Shown piece after piece: positions 1 to 8,417 of a DNA stretch of 64,000 bases; positions within the stretch are counted from its first letter, which is position 1, and the number at the start of each line of letters is the position of its first letter. This DNA comes from Affinundibacterium baiyunense. Its GTDB lineage: Bacteria > Pseudomonadota > Gammaproteobacteria > Burkholderiales > Burkholderiaceae_D. A program made the position numbers and the translations under genes. The notes beneath the pieces were generated by a model. It was given only the letters and a program-made list of their open reading frames with translations. It did no database searches and had not been told where the DNA came from. The stretch covers positions 186,001 to 250,000 of the forward strand of contig NZ_JAGSPM010000004.1 in NCBI RefSeq assembly GCF_018139645.1. Direction: 5' to 3'.

Positions 1-649
1 CATCACTTAACTCCCAAGTATGCGATCGCACATAGACGGCTTGTTTCGCATTGATCTCGCGCAGCAATTGAAAATTGGTATCGAACTCGTAGATCTTCAC
101 ACCAAGTAGTACGCGCTCAGGTGACACTTCACGCACGTTCAAAAAGCGCGTACCTATCACAGCAGCATTGCTATCATTACTGCGGATTAAGTCTTTGGTC
201 CACAAGCCACTACGAAAACCTTGGGTGAGCGGTGCGGATGCTGCTTGCATACTAATTTGCTTAGAAAGCTTGGTCGACATCGGCGCGACGACTTCACCTA
301 GAAAGTAAGTAAACAAAATAAATACGATAGCGATTTTCCCTAGCATTTTTGCCGCGGTCCAAGACGACATACTTGCCGCGCGCATAATCGTAAATTCAGA
401 ATTACTCGCAAATTGTGCCAATACGTAGATCGTGCCAATCAATACCGCGATCGGCAAAAAATCATAGGCATTGCCAGGAATATTCAACAAAACAGTGAAA
501 ATCGCATGCTTTAACAAATAGCCATTCTTATTAACCGAACCCAATTCTTTCATCAAATCAAAGAAAGACGTGAGAACCAATAAGGCAAAAAGCACAAAAA
601 ATACTGAGCGAATGATTTCACTACCAAAATAGCGTTGCAGTACTTTCAT
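1..649 (-). CDS. lptG: LPS export ABC permease LptG (partial, 3' end beyond window)
   Basis: Reading the minus strand from the ATG at 647-649 gives an open frame that continues to base 1, about 216 residues with the C-terminus missing. The N-terminus (MKVLQRYFGSEIIRSVFF) followed by hydrophobic segments is typical of LptG, one of the two permeases of the LptB2FG transporter that extracts lipopolysaccharide from the inner membrane and feeds it to LptC/LptA. The residues after the second membrane hairpin begin the periplasmic beta-jellyroll domain. The start codon overlaps the lptF stop codon (TAATG), so the two are translationally coupled. The family assignment rests on the sequence and on this classical lptF-lptG pairing. 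Confidence 0.9.
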   Translation of the reverse strand, partial: MKVLQRYFGSEIIRSVFFVLFALLVLTSFFDLMKELGSVNKNGYLLKHAIFTVLLNIPGNAYDFLPIAVLIGTIYVLAQFASNSEFTIMRAASMSSWTAAKMLGKIAIVFILFTYFLGEVVAPMSTKLSKQISMQAASAPLTQGFRSGLWTKDLIRSNDSNAAVIGTRFLNVREVSPERVLLGVKIYEFDTNFQLLREINAKQAVYVRSHTWELSD

Positions 650-1809
650 TAGTTACCCACCAACTGATCGTGATCGACACATTGCTGTTTGGTTTTACGA
701 TAAATTTGGCACTTAATACGTCCCCAAACGCTCATTGGATGGCAGCTGCTATTCACTTTTAAACGCCACATAAAAAATAAGGTAATTAAAATCGCCACCA
801 CAAAATGCATAGGCCACGATGCTTGCCAAAAACTCATACGTCCCTGCACCACAGATAGTTGCAGCATATTCAAAATATTTAAATTCACTGCAACTAAAAT
901 TAACGCAACGATCATATTCGCCGATCGGCCAACCCGTGGATTGACATAACCTAGGGGAATCGCCAATAACATCAATAACAATCCCATAAATGGTAATGAA
1001 ACCCGCCACAACAATTCACCATCTCGCACGGGGCTAGGCTCTTCAATCAGGGTTTTTGAGGGCAAGGCTTTTGCTGACTTATTATTCGCCTCAACACTGC
1101 TTTGGGTTGACAATAGAACCGCATATTTTTCAAATTGCATCATTTGAAAATCGCCTTCAGTCGGCAAACCATCGTAACGCCGCCCTTGGCTCATGACTAA
1201 GAATCGATCACCATGCTCATCGATTTCGACTCTGCCCTCTTTCGCCACAATCACGCTAGAACGGCCATCGTTAATCATGCTTGTGAATATATTTTGTACC
1301 TTGCTTAAATCACCTGATACTTCTTCCACAAATGAAACACGACCTCCGCCGCGCGATTCTTGAAATTTACCGGGCGCAACTTTAGCAATATCTTCTCGCT
1401 TTTCGTAACGATTGCGCACTTCCTGCATTTGTTCATTCGCCCATGGTGACACTAATATGCTGAGCGTAGCAACGACCAAAGTTAAGGGAATGGCGACACT
1501 CAAAATCGGTCGAATCCAACGCGTCAAACTCAAACCTGATGCGAACCAAACTACCATTTCTGAATCTTGGTAGGCACGTGTAACCACCAGCAAAACCGAA
1601 ATAAAACCGGTGAGTATCAATAAAATGGGGAAGTAATCGAGCGAGTAAAAGCCAATTAAAATCAATACATCACTAGAGGCAATTTTGCCGCCCGCAGCGT
1701 CACGCAGAATACGAATCAGCATAAAGGTAACGGTGATGGTAAATAGTGTCGTAAACACAGCGCTGGCAGCACTAAATAATTCTCGTCTGAGCGCACGTTG
1801 AAAAATCAT
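649..1809 (-). CDS. lptF: LPS export ABC permease LptF
   Basis: This 386-residue inner-membrane protein is the partner permease of LptG in the LPS export machine. It has two N-terminal membrane segments (about residues 15-40 and 50-75), a third near 100-125, a periplasmic domain (about 130-270) and three C-terminal segments (about 275-350), the YjgP/YjgQ layout. The start MIFQRALRRELF is typical of LptF, which usually opens with a basic amphipathic helix. It lies divergent from pepA, as in many beta- and gammaproteobacteria. The C-terminal tail after the last helix is basic with several Cys residues and is slightly longer than usual. Confidence 0.93.
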   Translation of the reverse strand: MIFQRALRRELFSAASAVFTTLFTITVTFMLIRILRDAAGGKIASSDVLILIGFYSLDYFPILLILTGFISVLLVVTRAYQDSEMVVWFASGLSLTRWIRPILSVAIPLTLVVATLSILVSPWANEQMQEVRNRYEKREDIAKVAPGKFQESRGGGRVSFVEEVSGDLSKVQNIFTSMINDGRSSVIVAKEGRVEIDEHGDRFLVMSQGRRYDGLPTEGDFQMMQFEKYAVLLSTQSSVEANNKSAKALPSKTLIEEPSPVRDGELLWRVSLPFMGLLLMLLAIPLGYVNPRVGRSANMIVALILVAVNLNILNMLQLSVVQGRMSFWQASWPMHFVVAILITLFFMWRLKVNSSCHPMSVWGRIKCQIYRKTKQQCVDHDQLVGN

Positions 1810-1855
1810 AATCGAGTAGATCTTATTAGTAGTTATGGAGACTAAGCAAGGGAGT

Positions 1856-1861
1856 TATAAT
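1856..1861 (+). promoter_or_regulatory. Candidate -10 box for pepA
   Basis: A perfect TATAAT lies 64 nt upstream of the pepA GTG in the 116-nt divergent spacer with lptF. The -35 position holds only a weak TTATGG, so this is a candidate only. The spacer is the only place where the pepA and lptF promoters can sit without being inside a gene. Confidence 0.4.
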
Positions 1862-1925
1862 AGTCGTTTTACGTATTTAAGCGAAATTCAAAAGATTACC
1901 GCTGATCGACAATAAGGAGCAAGAC

Positions 1926-3437
1926 GTGGACTTTAGCATAAAAACACTAGCAGCCAAAAGCACAGCAGCAGACAATGCCAGCACCATCAAGACCGCTTGT
2001 ATCGTCGTTGGCGTGTTCGAAAATAAAAAATTATCAACAGCTGCAACGCAACTCAACAAAAAAGGCGTCATCGACGCCGCATTGAAATCAGGCGATATTT
2101 CTGGCAAATCTGGTTCTACGCTAATGCTGCGCAATCTGGCTGATGTCAGCGCTGAGCGCGTCTTATTGGTTGGTCTCGGTGAAGATCCCAACAAAGTATC
2201 TGAAAAAGCTTACATCGCAGCTGTACAAAATGCGGCGCGTGGCTTGAATAATCTTGGTGGGACCGACGTTAGCTTGATGTTGCCAGCAGTCGATGGGCGC
2301 GATTTAACTTGGGCGATTCGTCAAACCGTAATTGCATTCAGAGAAGCGATTTTCCGTACCGACGCACACAAGAGCAAAAAAGACACGGTTGCGGCCAATG
2401 TCAAAAAAGTCGCGATCTATGTAGCAGCAAACGAAGCGGCCGCAGCAAAAGTCGCCCTAGCGCAAAGTATCGCTTTGGTGAATGGTATGGAATTGACCAA
2501 AGAATTAGGCAATATGCCTGCCAACTTCTGCACACCTACTCACTTGGCGAACACCGCGAAAAAAATCGCAGCTGATTTCAACATGGGTGTGGAAGTATTG
2601 GAGCGTAAGCAAATTCAAGCGTTGAAGATGAATAGCTTCTTGTCTGTGTCTGCTGGTACCGATGAACCACCTAAGTTTATCGTCTTAAAGCATATGGGCG
2701 GCAAAGCCAAAGACGCACCGGTAGTATTGGTTGGTAAAGGCATTACGTTTGACTCCGGTGGTATCTCTTTGAAACCAGGCGCAGGCATGGATGAAATGAA
2801 ATACGACATGGGCGGCGCAGGTTCTGTACTCGGAACTATGCGTGCGATCGGCGAAATGAAATTAAAATTGAATGTCATCGCCGTCATTCCAACTTGCGAA
2901 AACATGCCATCTGGCAGCGCGACTCGTCCTGGTGATATCGTCACTTCGATGTCTGGCCAAACGATAGAAATCTTAAATACTGATGCAGAAGGTCGTTTAA
3001 TTTTGTGTGATGCGTTAACTTATGTTGAGCGCTTCAAACCAGCAGCGGTCATTGACGTTGCAACTTTAACTGGCGCAATCATTACTTCACTTGGTCATCA
3101 CACGACTGGATTATTCACACGTCATGATGATACGCATGACAAGTTGGCTGAAGAACTTCTGAGCGCTGGTAAGCAAGCGAATGACGTTGCATGGCGCTTG
3201 CCAATTGGCGAGCTGTATAACGAACAATTAAAATCTAATTTTGCTGATATCGCGAATATTGGTGGTCCAGCAGCAGGTTCGATCACCGCAGCTTGTTTCC
3301 TCGAGCGCTTCACCAAGAAATACACTTGGGTACATTTAGATATCGCTGGCGTTTCTTGGAAATCTGGCGCAGCAAAAGGCTCGACCGGTCGCCCAGTGCC
3401 TATGCTGACGACCTTCTTGATGAATCGCGCAGGCTAA
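1926..3437 (+). CDS. pepA: Leucyl aminopeptidase PepA (M17)
   Basis: A cytosolic, two-metal M17 aminopeptidase that removes N-terminal residues from peptides; in some bacteria the same protein also binds DNA. At 503 residues it has the family length. The catalytic domain carries the metal-binding stretch [11 protein letters not shown] (about residue 270) and the family signature NTDAEGRL (about residues 351-358) with its metal-ligand Asp and Glu and catalytic Arg. The start is a GTG at 1926, chosen because AAGGAG lies at 1914-1919 with a spacing of 6. The gene is monocistronic: divergent from lptF and closed by a strong intrinsic terminator. Confidence 0.96.
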   Translation: MDFSIKTLAAKSTAADNASTIKTACIVVGVFENKKLSTAATQLNKKGVIDAALKSGDISGKSGSTLMLRNLADVSAERVLLVGLGEDPNKVSEKAYIAAVQNAARGLNNLGGTDVSLMLPAVDGRDLTWAIRQTVIAFREAIFRTDAHKSKKDTVAANVKKVAIYVAANEAAAAKVALAQSIALVNGMELTKELGNMPANFCTPTHLANTAKKIAADFNMGVEVLERKQIQALKMNSFLSVSAGTDEPPKFIVLKHMGGKAKDAPVVLVGKGITFDSGGISLKPGAGMDEMKYDMGGAGSVLGTMRAIGEMKLKLNVIAVIPTCENMPSGSATRPGDIVTSMSGQTIEILNTDAEGRLILCDALTYVERFKPAAVIDVATLTGAIITSLGHHTTGLFTRHDDTHDKLAEELLSAGKQANDVAWRLPIGELYNEQLKSNFADIANIGGPAAGSITAACFLERFTKKYTWVHLDIAGVSWKSGAAKGSTGRPVPMLTTFLMNRAG

Positions 3438-3458
3438 ACTTCGGTATCTAATTACAAG

Positions 3459-3491
3459 ACGCGCTCAATGCCCGCATCGAGCGCGTTTTTT
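3459..3491 (+). terminator. Intrinsic terminator of pepA
   Basis: A perfect 8-bp stem (ACGCGCTC at 3459-3466 with GAGCGCGT at 3479-3486) and a 12-nt loop is followed directly by six T. It lies 22 nt after the pepA stop. Confidence 0.88.
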
Positions 3492-3529
3492 CTTGTTCGC
3501 GCATCTATCGCCATCACCTGAGATTACTT

Positions 3530-4294
3530 ATGAAACTAGTCACCTGGAATGTTAATTCTTTAAAAGTCCGCCTGCCGCAAGTCTTGCAATGGCTGGAAAT
3601 GAATCCTGTTGATGTCTTGTGCATACAAGAAACCAAATTAACTGATGATAAGTTCCCACAAGCGGAAATTGAAGCTGCCGGATATCAGGTTGTCTTCACC
3701 GGTCAAAAAACATATAACGGGGTTGCGATCATCTCCCGCCACCCAATTGAAGCTGTACAAAAAAACAATCCACTATTCGAAGACGAACAGCAACGCATCA
3801 TCGCTGCGACTATCGCAGGCATGCGGATTATTTGTGCTTACGTGCCAAATGGGCAAGCATTAGACTCTGAAAAATATCCTTACAAACTTAGTTGGCTGGC
3901 AGCCTTACGTGATTGGGTCAAAGCGGAAATAGAACAGCATCCACAACTTGCGCTGCTAGGTGACTACAATATTGCACCCGATGACCGCGATGTGCATGAT
4001 CCTGCTGCGTGGGAAGGCATGAATCTGGTCTCACCAGCTGAACGTGCTGCGTTTCAAGCGCTACTCGATCTCGGCTTAAGTGATAGCTTCCGCCAGTTTG
4101 AACAGCCGGAGAAAACTTTCAGTTGGTGGGACTATCGCCAACTTGGATTCCGCCTAAACAAAGGCGTGCGGATTGATCATGTATTACTTTCGAAACCGCT
4201 CGCAGATCGCTGTACTTCGTGCGTGGTTGATCGAGTTCCACGCAAATGGGAACAACCATCCGATCATGCTCCCGTCATTGCAACTTTGGATTAA
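3530..4294 (+). CDS. xth: Exodeoxyribonuclease III (XthA-type AP endonuclease)
   Basis: A 254-residue member of the endonuclease/exonuclease/phosphatase fold family. The early MKLVTWNVNSLKVRLPQV, the catalytic Glu in CIQETKL (residue 34), GDYNIAP in the middle and the C-terminal SDHAPV carry the metal and catalytic residues of exonuclease III. It would cleave at abasic sites and degrade duplex DNA 3' to 5' in base-excision repair. The length matches bacterial ExoIII. It lies between two intrinsic terminators and is probably a single-gene transcript. No clear Shine-Dalgarno sequence precedes the ATG; the conserved N-terminus supports the start. Confidence 0.94.
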   Translation: MKLVTWNVNSLKVRLPQVLQWLEMNPVDVLCIQETKLTDDKFPQAEIEAAGYQVVFTGQKTYNGVAIISRHPIEAVQKNNPLFEDEQQRIIAATIAGMRIICAYVPNGQALDSEKYPYKLSWLAALRDWVKAEIEQHPQLALLGDYNIAPDDRDVHDPAAWEGMNLVSPAERAAFQALLDLGLSDSFRQFEQPEKTFSWWDYRQLGFRLNKGVRIDHVLLSKPLADRCTSCVVDRVPRKWEQPSDHAPVIATLD

Positions 4295-4334
4295 CTTAGG
4301 CTGGCAAAAATTTAAGCTAGCAACCAAAGCCTCA

Positions 4335-4366
4335 AAAGCCGATTAGAAAAACTAGTCGGCTTTTTT
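4335..4366 (+). terminator. Intrinsic terminator of the exonuclease III gene
   Basis: A 12-bp stem (4335-4346 with 4352-4363, one G-T wobble) closes a five-A loop and runs into a six-T tract at 4361-4366. Confidence 0.9.
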
Positions 4367-4511
4367 ATTGATCTGTCACAAAATGATGAAGATTTGGCGT
4401 GTATATTCTTTTAGGAAGCACTAAAAACAGCGATGTGATCGTTTTTCATGAAACTATGTAATAAGTAAATCAAACAGATCTATTCCTTCATTCCTAGCCA
4501 ATACGAACCCC

Positions 4512-7208
4512 ATGTCGAATCCAGTTAATTTTCAAGGTCTAAGCGAACAGGAAGCGCAAGCACAATTTTTGATTGATGGTCCAAATGAACTGGCAACGGC
4601 AAAAGCGCAAAATGTTTGGCAAATCGCTTGGCATGTCATCTCTGAGCCAATGATTCTCTTGTTAATCTCATGTGGATCGATTTATCTCATTTTAGGCGAC
4701 TGGCATGATGCAGTCGTTCTTTCTGGCTTTGTGATGGGCATGGTCATAATTAGCTTTTACCAAGAGCGTAAGACCGAACGTGCGCTTGAAGCCTTACGCG
4801 ATCTATCTGATCCACGTGCAATCGTGATTCGCGCAGGACAACGTATTAGTATTCCAAGCAAGCAAGTCGTGACCGGTGATTATCTTGTGTTATCAGAAGG
4901 CGATCGTGTCGCAGCCGATGGTATTTTAATTTCGTCTCTCAACTTAACTGTCGATGAATCCTTACTCACAGGTGAATCCTTAGCTGTCGCCAAAGTGGCT
5001 TTCAACGAGCTAGCAACAGATCAAAAGCATGAGACGCATGATCGTGTTACTCAACTCCCTTCATCAGAAGTACAACACCATCAAGACAAGTCTTTTCAAC
5101 AGGTCACTGTGGGCGCCGCTGGCGGTGACAACACACCCTTTGTATTTTCTGGCAGTCTCGTTGTACAAGGTCAGGGTATTGCTATTGTTCGAAGTACTGG
5201 GACACGCACAGCCATAGGCAAAATTGGCAACGCCTTAGCGGAAATTCAAGAAGAACCAACCCGCGTCCAAAAAGAAACCAAACAGATAGTCAAATACGTC
5301 GCACTGGCTAGCTTGAGCTTAGCAATTTTATTAGCGGTCTGGTATGGCTGGAGTCGCACAGATTGGACCCGTGGCATCTTGGTTGGATTAACGTTTGCAA
5401 TGGCGATGATTCCCGAAGAATTACCAGTCGTACTGACGATTTTCTTGGGTATCGGTGCATGGCGGATTGGTCAAAAGAATGTATTAACACGTCGCATTCC
5501 TGCCATCGAAACACTGGGATCAGCCAATGTCTTATGTGTCGATAAAACCGGGACCTTAACGCAAAACAAAATGGCCTTGGTACAACTTGTAAAAGGTGAG
5601 CATCAATTCAATTGCGCTCATCAGAAAACTTTGCCAGAAGATTTACATGAGGTACTCGAATTCGCTGTGCTGGCAAGTCAAAGCCAAGGCAGCGAACCAA
5701 TGGACCAAGCCCTGCAGCAAGCTGGACAGGAATTACTCGGCGATAGCGAACATTTACACAAGAATTGGCAGCTGCTACAAGAATATCCGCTGACCAAACA
5801 ATTACTTGCCATATCGCGCGCTTGGAAAAACACCGATCAAAATACTGATCAAAACTCAGATCAAAATACAGATCGCATCGTCATAGCCAGCAAAGGCGCA
5901 CCCGAAGCAATCGCGGAACTTTGCCATTTGAGCTCAGATGAATCTGCCGCGCTGATGCGACAAGTCAATACGATGGCGGAGCAAGGTTTACGCGTTCTTG
6001 CGGTGGCAAAAGCGGAGTTAACCTCAGTATCCAATGGCGCGGATTTACCTAGCCAACATCATGATTTCAACTTTAAATTACTAGGCTTGCTTGCCTTTGC
6101 TGACCCTATTCGCGATGGCGTTCCAGCCGCGATTCAAGAATGTCGCGATGCTGGCATACGTGTCATGATGATCACCGGAGATTATCCAGCTACGGCATTA
6201 AACATTGCCAATCAATGCGGTATCGATACGAGTGCGGGCGCCTTATCTGGCACACAAATGCAAACCATGTCAGATGCGCAATTGCAGCAGCAACTACAGC
6301 ATGTGCATGTGTTTTGTCGCGTCATGCCAGAGCAAAAATTACGCATCGTTAGACTGCTCAAACAAAGCAATGCAGTGGTGGCGATGACAGGCGATGGCGT
6401 GAATGATGCTCCTGCTCTGAAAGCCGCGCATATCGGGATTGCGATGGGCAAACGTGGAACCGATGTAGCGCGTGAATCGGCTGATCTTGTTTTGCTAGAT
6501 GATAAGTTTTCATCGATCGTTGCGGCCGTGCGTTTAGGCCGACGCATCTTTGACAATTTACAAAAAACACTGAGCTTTATCATTGCTGCGCATGTACCTA
6601 TCGTCGCGCTATCATTTTTACCTGTGATGTTTGGCTGGCCCGTATTACTGATGCCAGTTCATATCCTAATCCTGGAATTAATTATCGACCCAAGTTGCTC
6701 ATTGGTATTCGAAGCCGAGCAAGAAGAACAAAACATCATGCAACGCCCACCGCGTTCCATGCATTCAAGCATTTTCCAAGCCAAAGTTTTATGGCGTGGT
6801 TTTTGGCAAGGCAGCAGCATTTTCTTGATGGTGTTAGCAGTCTATTGGTTCACGATGCTACAAGGTATTGCCAACGATGAAGCACGCGCCATCACGTTCA
6901 CCGCGATCGTTGTTGGCAATCTCGGATTTATCTTCCTTAATCGTTCGCTGAGTGGCAATTTACAACAGACACTGAAAGCATCGAATCCGATATATTGGTG
7001 GGTCAATGGTGGAACACTGATTGCCATGATTTTGATCCTAAGCATCGCCAATCTTCGACAGCTATTTTATTTTGGCAATCCAGATGCGTTGCACTTATTA
7101 TTCAGTGCAATGTTTGCTGCCTGCGTAGTGTGCGCAATCGCGATCATGCAAAGTGTCTTTCTAAACACAAGAAATGTCAGCACGAAGCCCTCCAAAATTG
7201 CCATTTAA
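4512..7208 (+). CDS. P-type cation-transporting ATPase (P2/Ca2+-ATPase-like)
   Basis: An 898-residue inner-membrane ion pump with a full set of P-type motifs: N-terminal cation-ATPase domain (about 5-60), TGES of the actuator domain (about 153), PEELP in the ion-site helix M4 (about 301), the phosphorylated Asp in DKTGT (about 344), GDGVND (about 627-632) and C-terminal membrane segments. The order and the four to six C-terminal helices place it with P2-type pumps (calcium, or Mg/Na-like). The transported ion cannot be told; PEELP instead of the PEGLP of SERCA argues against a simple calcium label. Two insertions stand out: about 45 polar residues after TGES and a tetrapeptide repeat at about 440-455. 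The gene appears monocistronic. Confidence 0.9.
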   Translation: MSNPVNFQGLSEQEAQAQFLIDGPNELATAKAQNVWQIAWHVISEPMILLLISCGSIYLILGDWHDAVVLSGFVMGMVIISFYQERKTERALEALRDLSDPRAIVIRAGQRISIPSKQVVTGDYLVLSEGDRVAADGILISSLNLTVDESLLTGESLAVAKVAFNELATDQKHETHDRVTQLPSSEVQHHQDKSFQQVTVGAAGGDNTPFVFSGSLVVQGQGIAIVRSTGTRTAIGKIGNALAEIQEEPTRVQKETKQIVKYVALASLSLAILLAVWYGWSRTDWTRGILVGLTFAMAMIPEELPVVLTIFLGIGAWRIGQKNVLTRRIPAIETLGSANVLCVDKTGTLTQNKMALVQLVKGEHQFNCAHQKTLPEDLHEVLEFAVLASQSQGSEPMDQALQQAGQELLGDSEHLHKNWQLLQEYPLTKQLLAISRAWKNTDQNTDQNSDQNTDRIVIASKGAPEAIAELCHLSSDESAALMRQVNTMAEQGLRVLAVAKAELTSVSNGADLPSQHHDFNFKLLGLLAFADPIRDGVPAAIQECRDAGIRVMMITGDYPATALNIANQCGIDTSAGALSGTQMQTMSDAQLQQQLQHVHVFCRVMPEQKLRIVRLLKQSNAVVAMTGDGVNDAPALKAAHIGIAMGKRGTDVARESADLVLLDDKFSSIVAAVRLGRRIFDNLQKTLSFIIAAHVPIVALSFLPVMFGWPVLLMPVHILILELIIDPSCSLVFEAEQEEQNIMQRPPRSMHSSIFQAKVLWRGFWQGSSIFLMVLAVYWFTMLQGIANDEARAITFTAIVVGNLGFIFLNRSLSGNLQQTLKASNPIYWWVNGGTLIAMILILSIANLRQLFYFGNPDALHLLFSAMFAACVVCAIAIMQSVFLNTRNVSTKPSKIAI
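5829..5876 (+). repeat. In-frame 12-nt tandem repeat inside the ATPase gene
   Basis: Four consecutive 12-nt units encode NTDQ-NTDQ-NSDQ-NTDR within the nucleotide-binding domain. The period is a multiple of three, so copy-number changes would keep the frame. The units differ mainly at third codon positions, so the repeat is not brand new. Confidence 0.8.
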
Positions 7209-7435
7209 GATATGAAATATTCTTAAGAAATCTTGTCTTTAAATACAACAGTTTAAATAAAATTTCCAAGAGGCAAGCTTATCTGCTACATTGTGATTTG
7301 ACGAAATGCATAATCAAGCACAGAATTTGGATGAATCACTTAGCTGCAAATAAGTGCGGATCGCTCAGTAAGATACGCTGAGCAAATCAATGCAAGATGA
7401 AGTGCGTTTTTCTCTATGTGGAGCGACACTGTGTC

Positions 7436-8317
7436 ATGAATAAACCCGAAGCCCTAGCTTTACTTGTGGAACAAGCGCGTCAAGGAGAATTAATTTTTTC
7501 CGCGAGCGTTGCCACCTCCCTCAAAGTGCAGGAAGCAATTGACGTTGCAGATTGCAGCCTTGATACAGCAACCAAGATTATTTTGAACGAACCACTACTC
7601 GCGGCAAAAGTCGTCGCAGTCGCGAACAGTGCCGCCTACTCACGCGGCTCTGAAGTTAGCAATGTGCGTTCGGCAATTGCGCGTTTAGGCTTTAACACCT
7701 TGCGCGGCTTAGTCGCTTCCGTGGTCATGAGACAAATTGCTGGAGCCAGCAAAAATCCGGTGATTCGCGCAAAAATCAATCAATTGTGGGAACACTCTGC
7801 ACAGGTCGCTGCGCTATCTCAAGTGATTGCCAGACGCGTAACAAAACTAAATCCAGATACAGCCATGTTCGCTGGTATCGTGCACGAAGTTGGGGGTTTC
7901 TACCTACTCTCACGCGCCGAAGAATTTCCCTGCTTGCTTGAACCAGATGATTTATCCGGTTCCAACGATGATGCAAATTTTGATGAATTTAGCGAAGCAG
8001 CAGCAAAAGAAGAATCGCAAGATGCCATCATCGGTCGCGCCGTGTTAAAAAACCTGAACCTGCCAGCCGAGGTAAATGAAGCGGTAGAAGCAATGTGGTA
8101 TGGACTACATGCAATGCCACCAGAAACCTTAGGCGACACCTTACTACTCGCTAACGATCTTGCAAAAACTGTCTCTCCACTAGATACCAGAACAGACTCC
8201 GAAACCAACCGCTGCGAATCAGAAATCGACTTTGTCGTAGGTGAAGGTAGTTTGCTTAGTATTCTTGAAGAGTCAGAGGATGAAGTAATTACTTTGTCTG
8301 CGGCATTAATTATATAA
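7436..8317 (+). CDS. HDOD domain protein
   Basis: A cytosolic protein of about 293 residues with an HDOD domain, a catalytically degenerate relative of HD phosphohydrolases found in signalling proteins. The typical elements are visible: the N-terminal LLVEQARQGEL, LAAKVVAVANSAAYSRG, RSAIARLGFNTLRGLVASVVM and MFAGIVHEVGGFYLL, in which the HD pair of true phosphohydrolases is reduced to HE. The C-terminal quarter is acidic. The target is unknown. An upstream ATG at 7397 is in frame but has no ribosome site; the ATG at 7436 is preferred because the family start follows directly and GGAG lies at 7420-7423, though spacing is long. A terminator follows. Confidence 0.8.
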   Translation: MNKPEALALLVEQARQGELIFSASVATSLKVQEAIDVADCSLDTATKIILNEPLLAAKVVAVANSAAYSRGSEVSNVRSAIARLGFNTLRGLVASVVMRQIAGASKNPVIRAKINQLWEHSAQVAALSQVIARRVTKLNPDTAMFAGIVHEVGGFYLLSRAEEFPCLLEPDDLSGSNDDANFDEFSEAAAKEESQDAIIGRAVLKNLNLPAEVNEAVEAMWYGLHAMPPETLGDTLLLANDLAKTVSPLDTRTDSETNRCESEIDFVVGEGSLLSILEESEDEVITLSAALII

Positions 8318-8350
8318 GCCGACAAAAGTCCTCAAAAATCTTTGGTTAGT

Positions 8351-8388
8351 AAAAAAGGGTTTCGACTGTGATGTCGAAACCCTTTTTT
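8351..8388. terminator. Bidirectional intrinsic terminator between the HDOD gene and prpE
   Basis: A perfect 16-bp stem (8351-8366 with 8373-8388) starts with six A and ends with six T, so it works on both strands. It separates two converging genes: the HDOD gene ends at 8317 and the prp cluster ends at 8418. Confidence 0.93.
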
Positions 8389-8417
8389 AATTGGGATAAT
8401 AAATCAATCTAAATCAA

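Noticed and set aside
4512-7208. Label as Mg2+ ATPase MgtA or a specific Ca2+ pump
   Set aside because: General P2 motifs are clear but no ion-specific residues could be assigned with confidence.
7397-7436. Earlier start for the HDOD protein
   Set aside because: The extra 13 residues are not family-like and the ATG at 7397 has no ribosome binding site.
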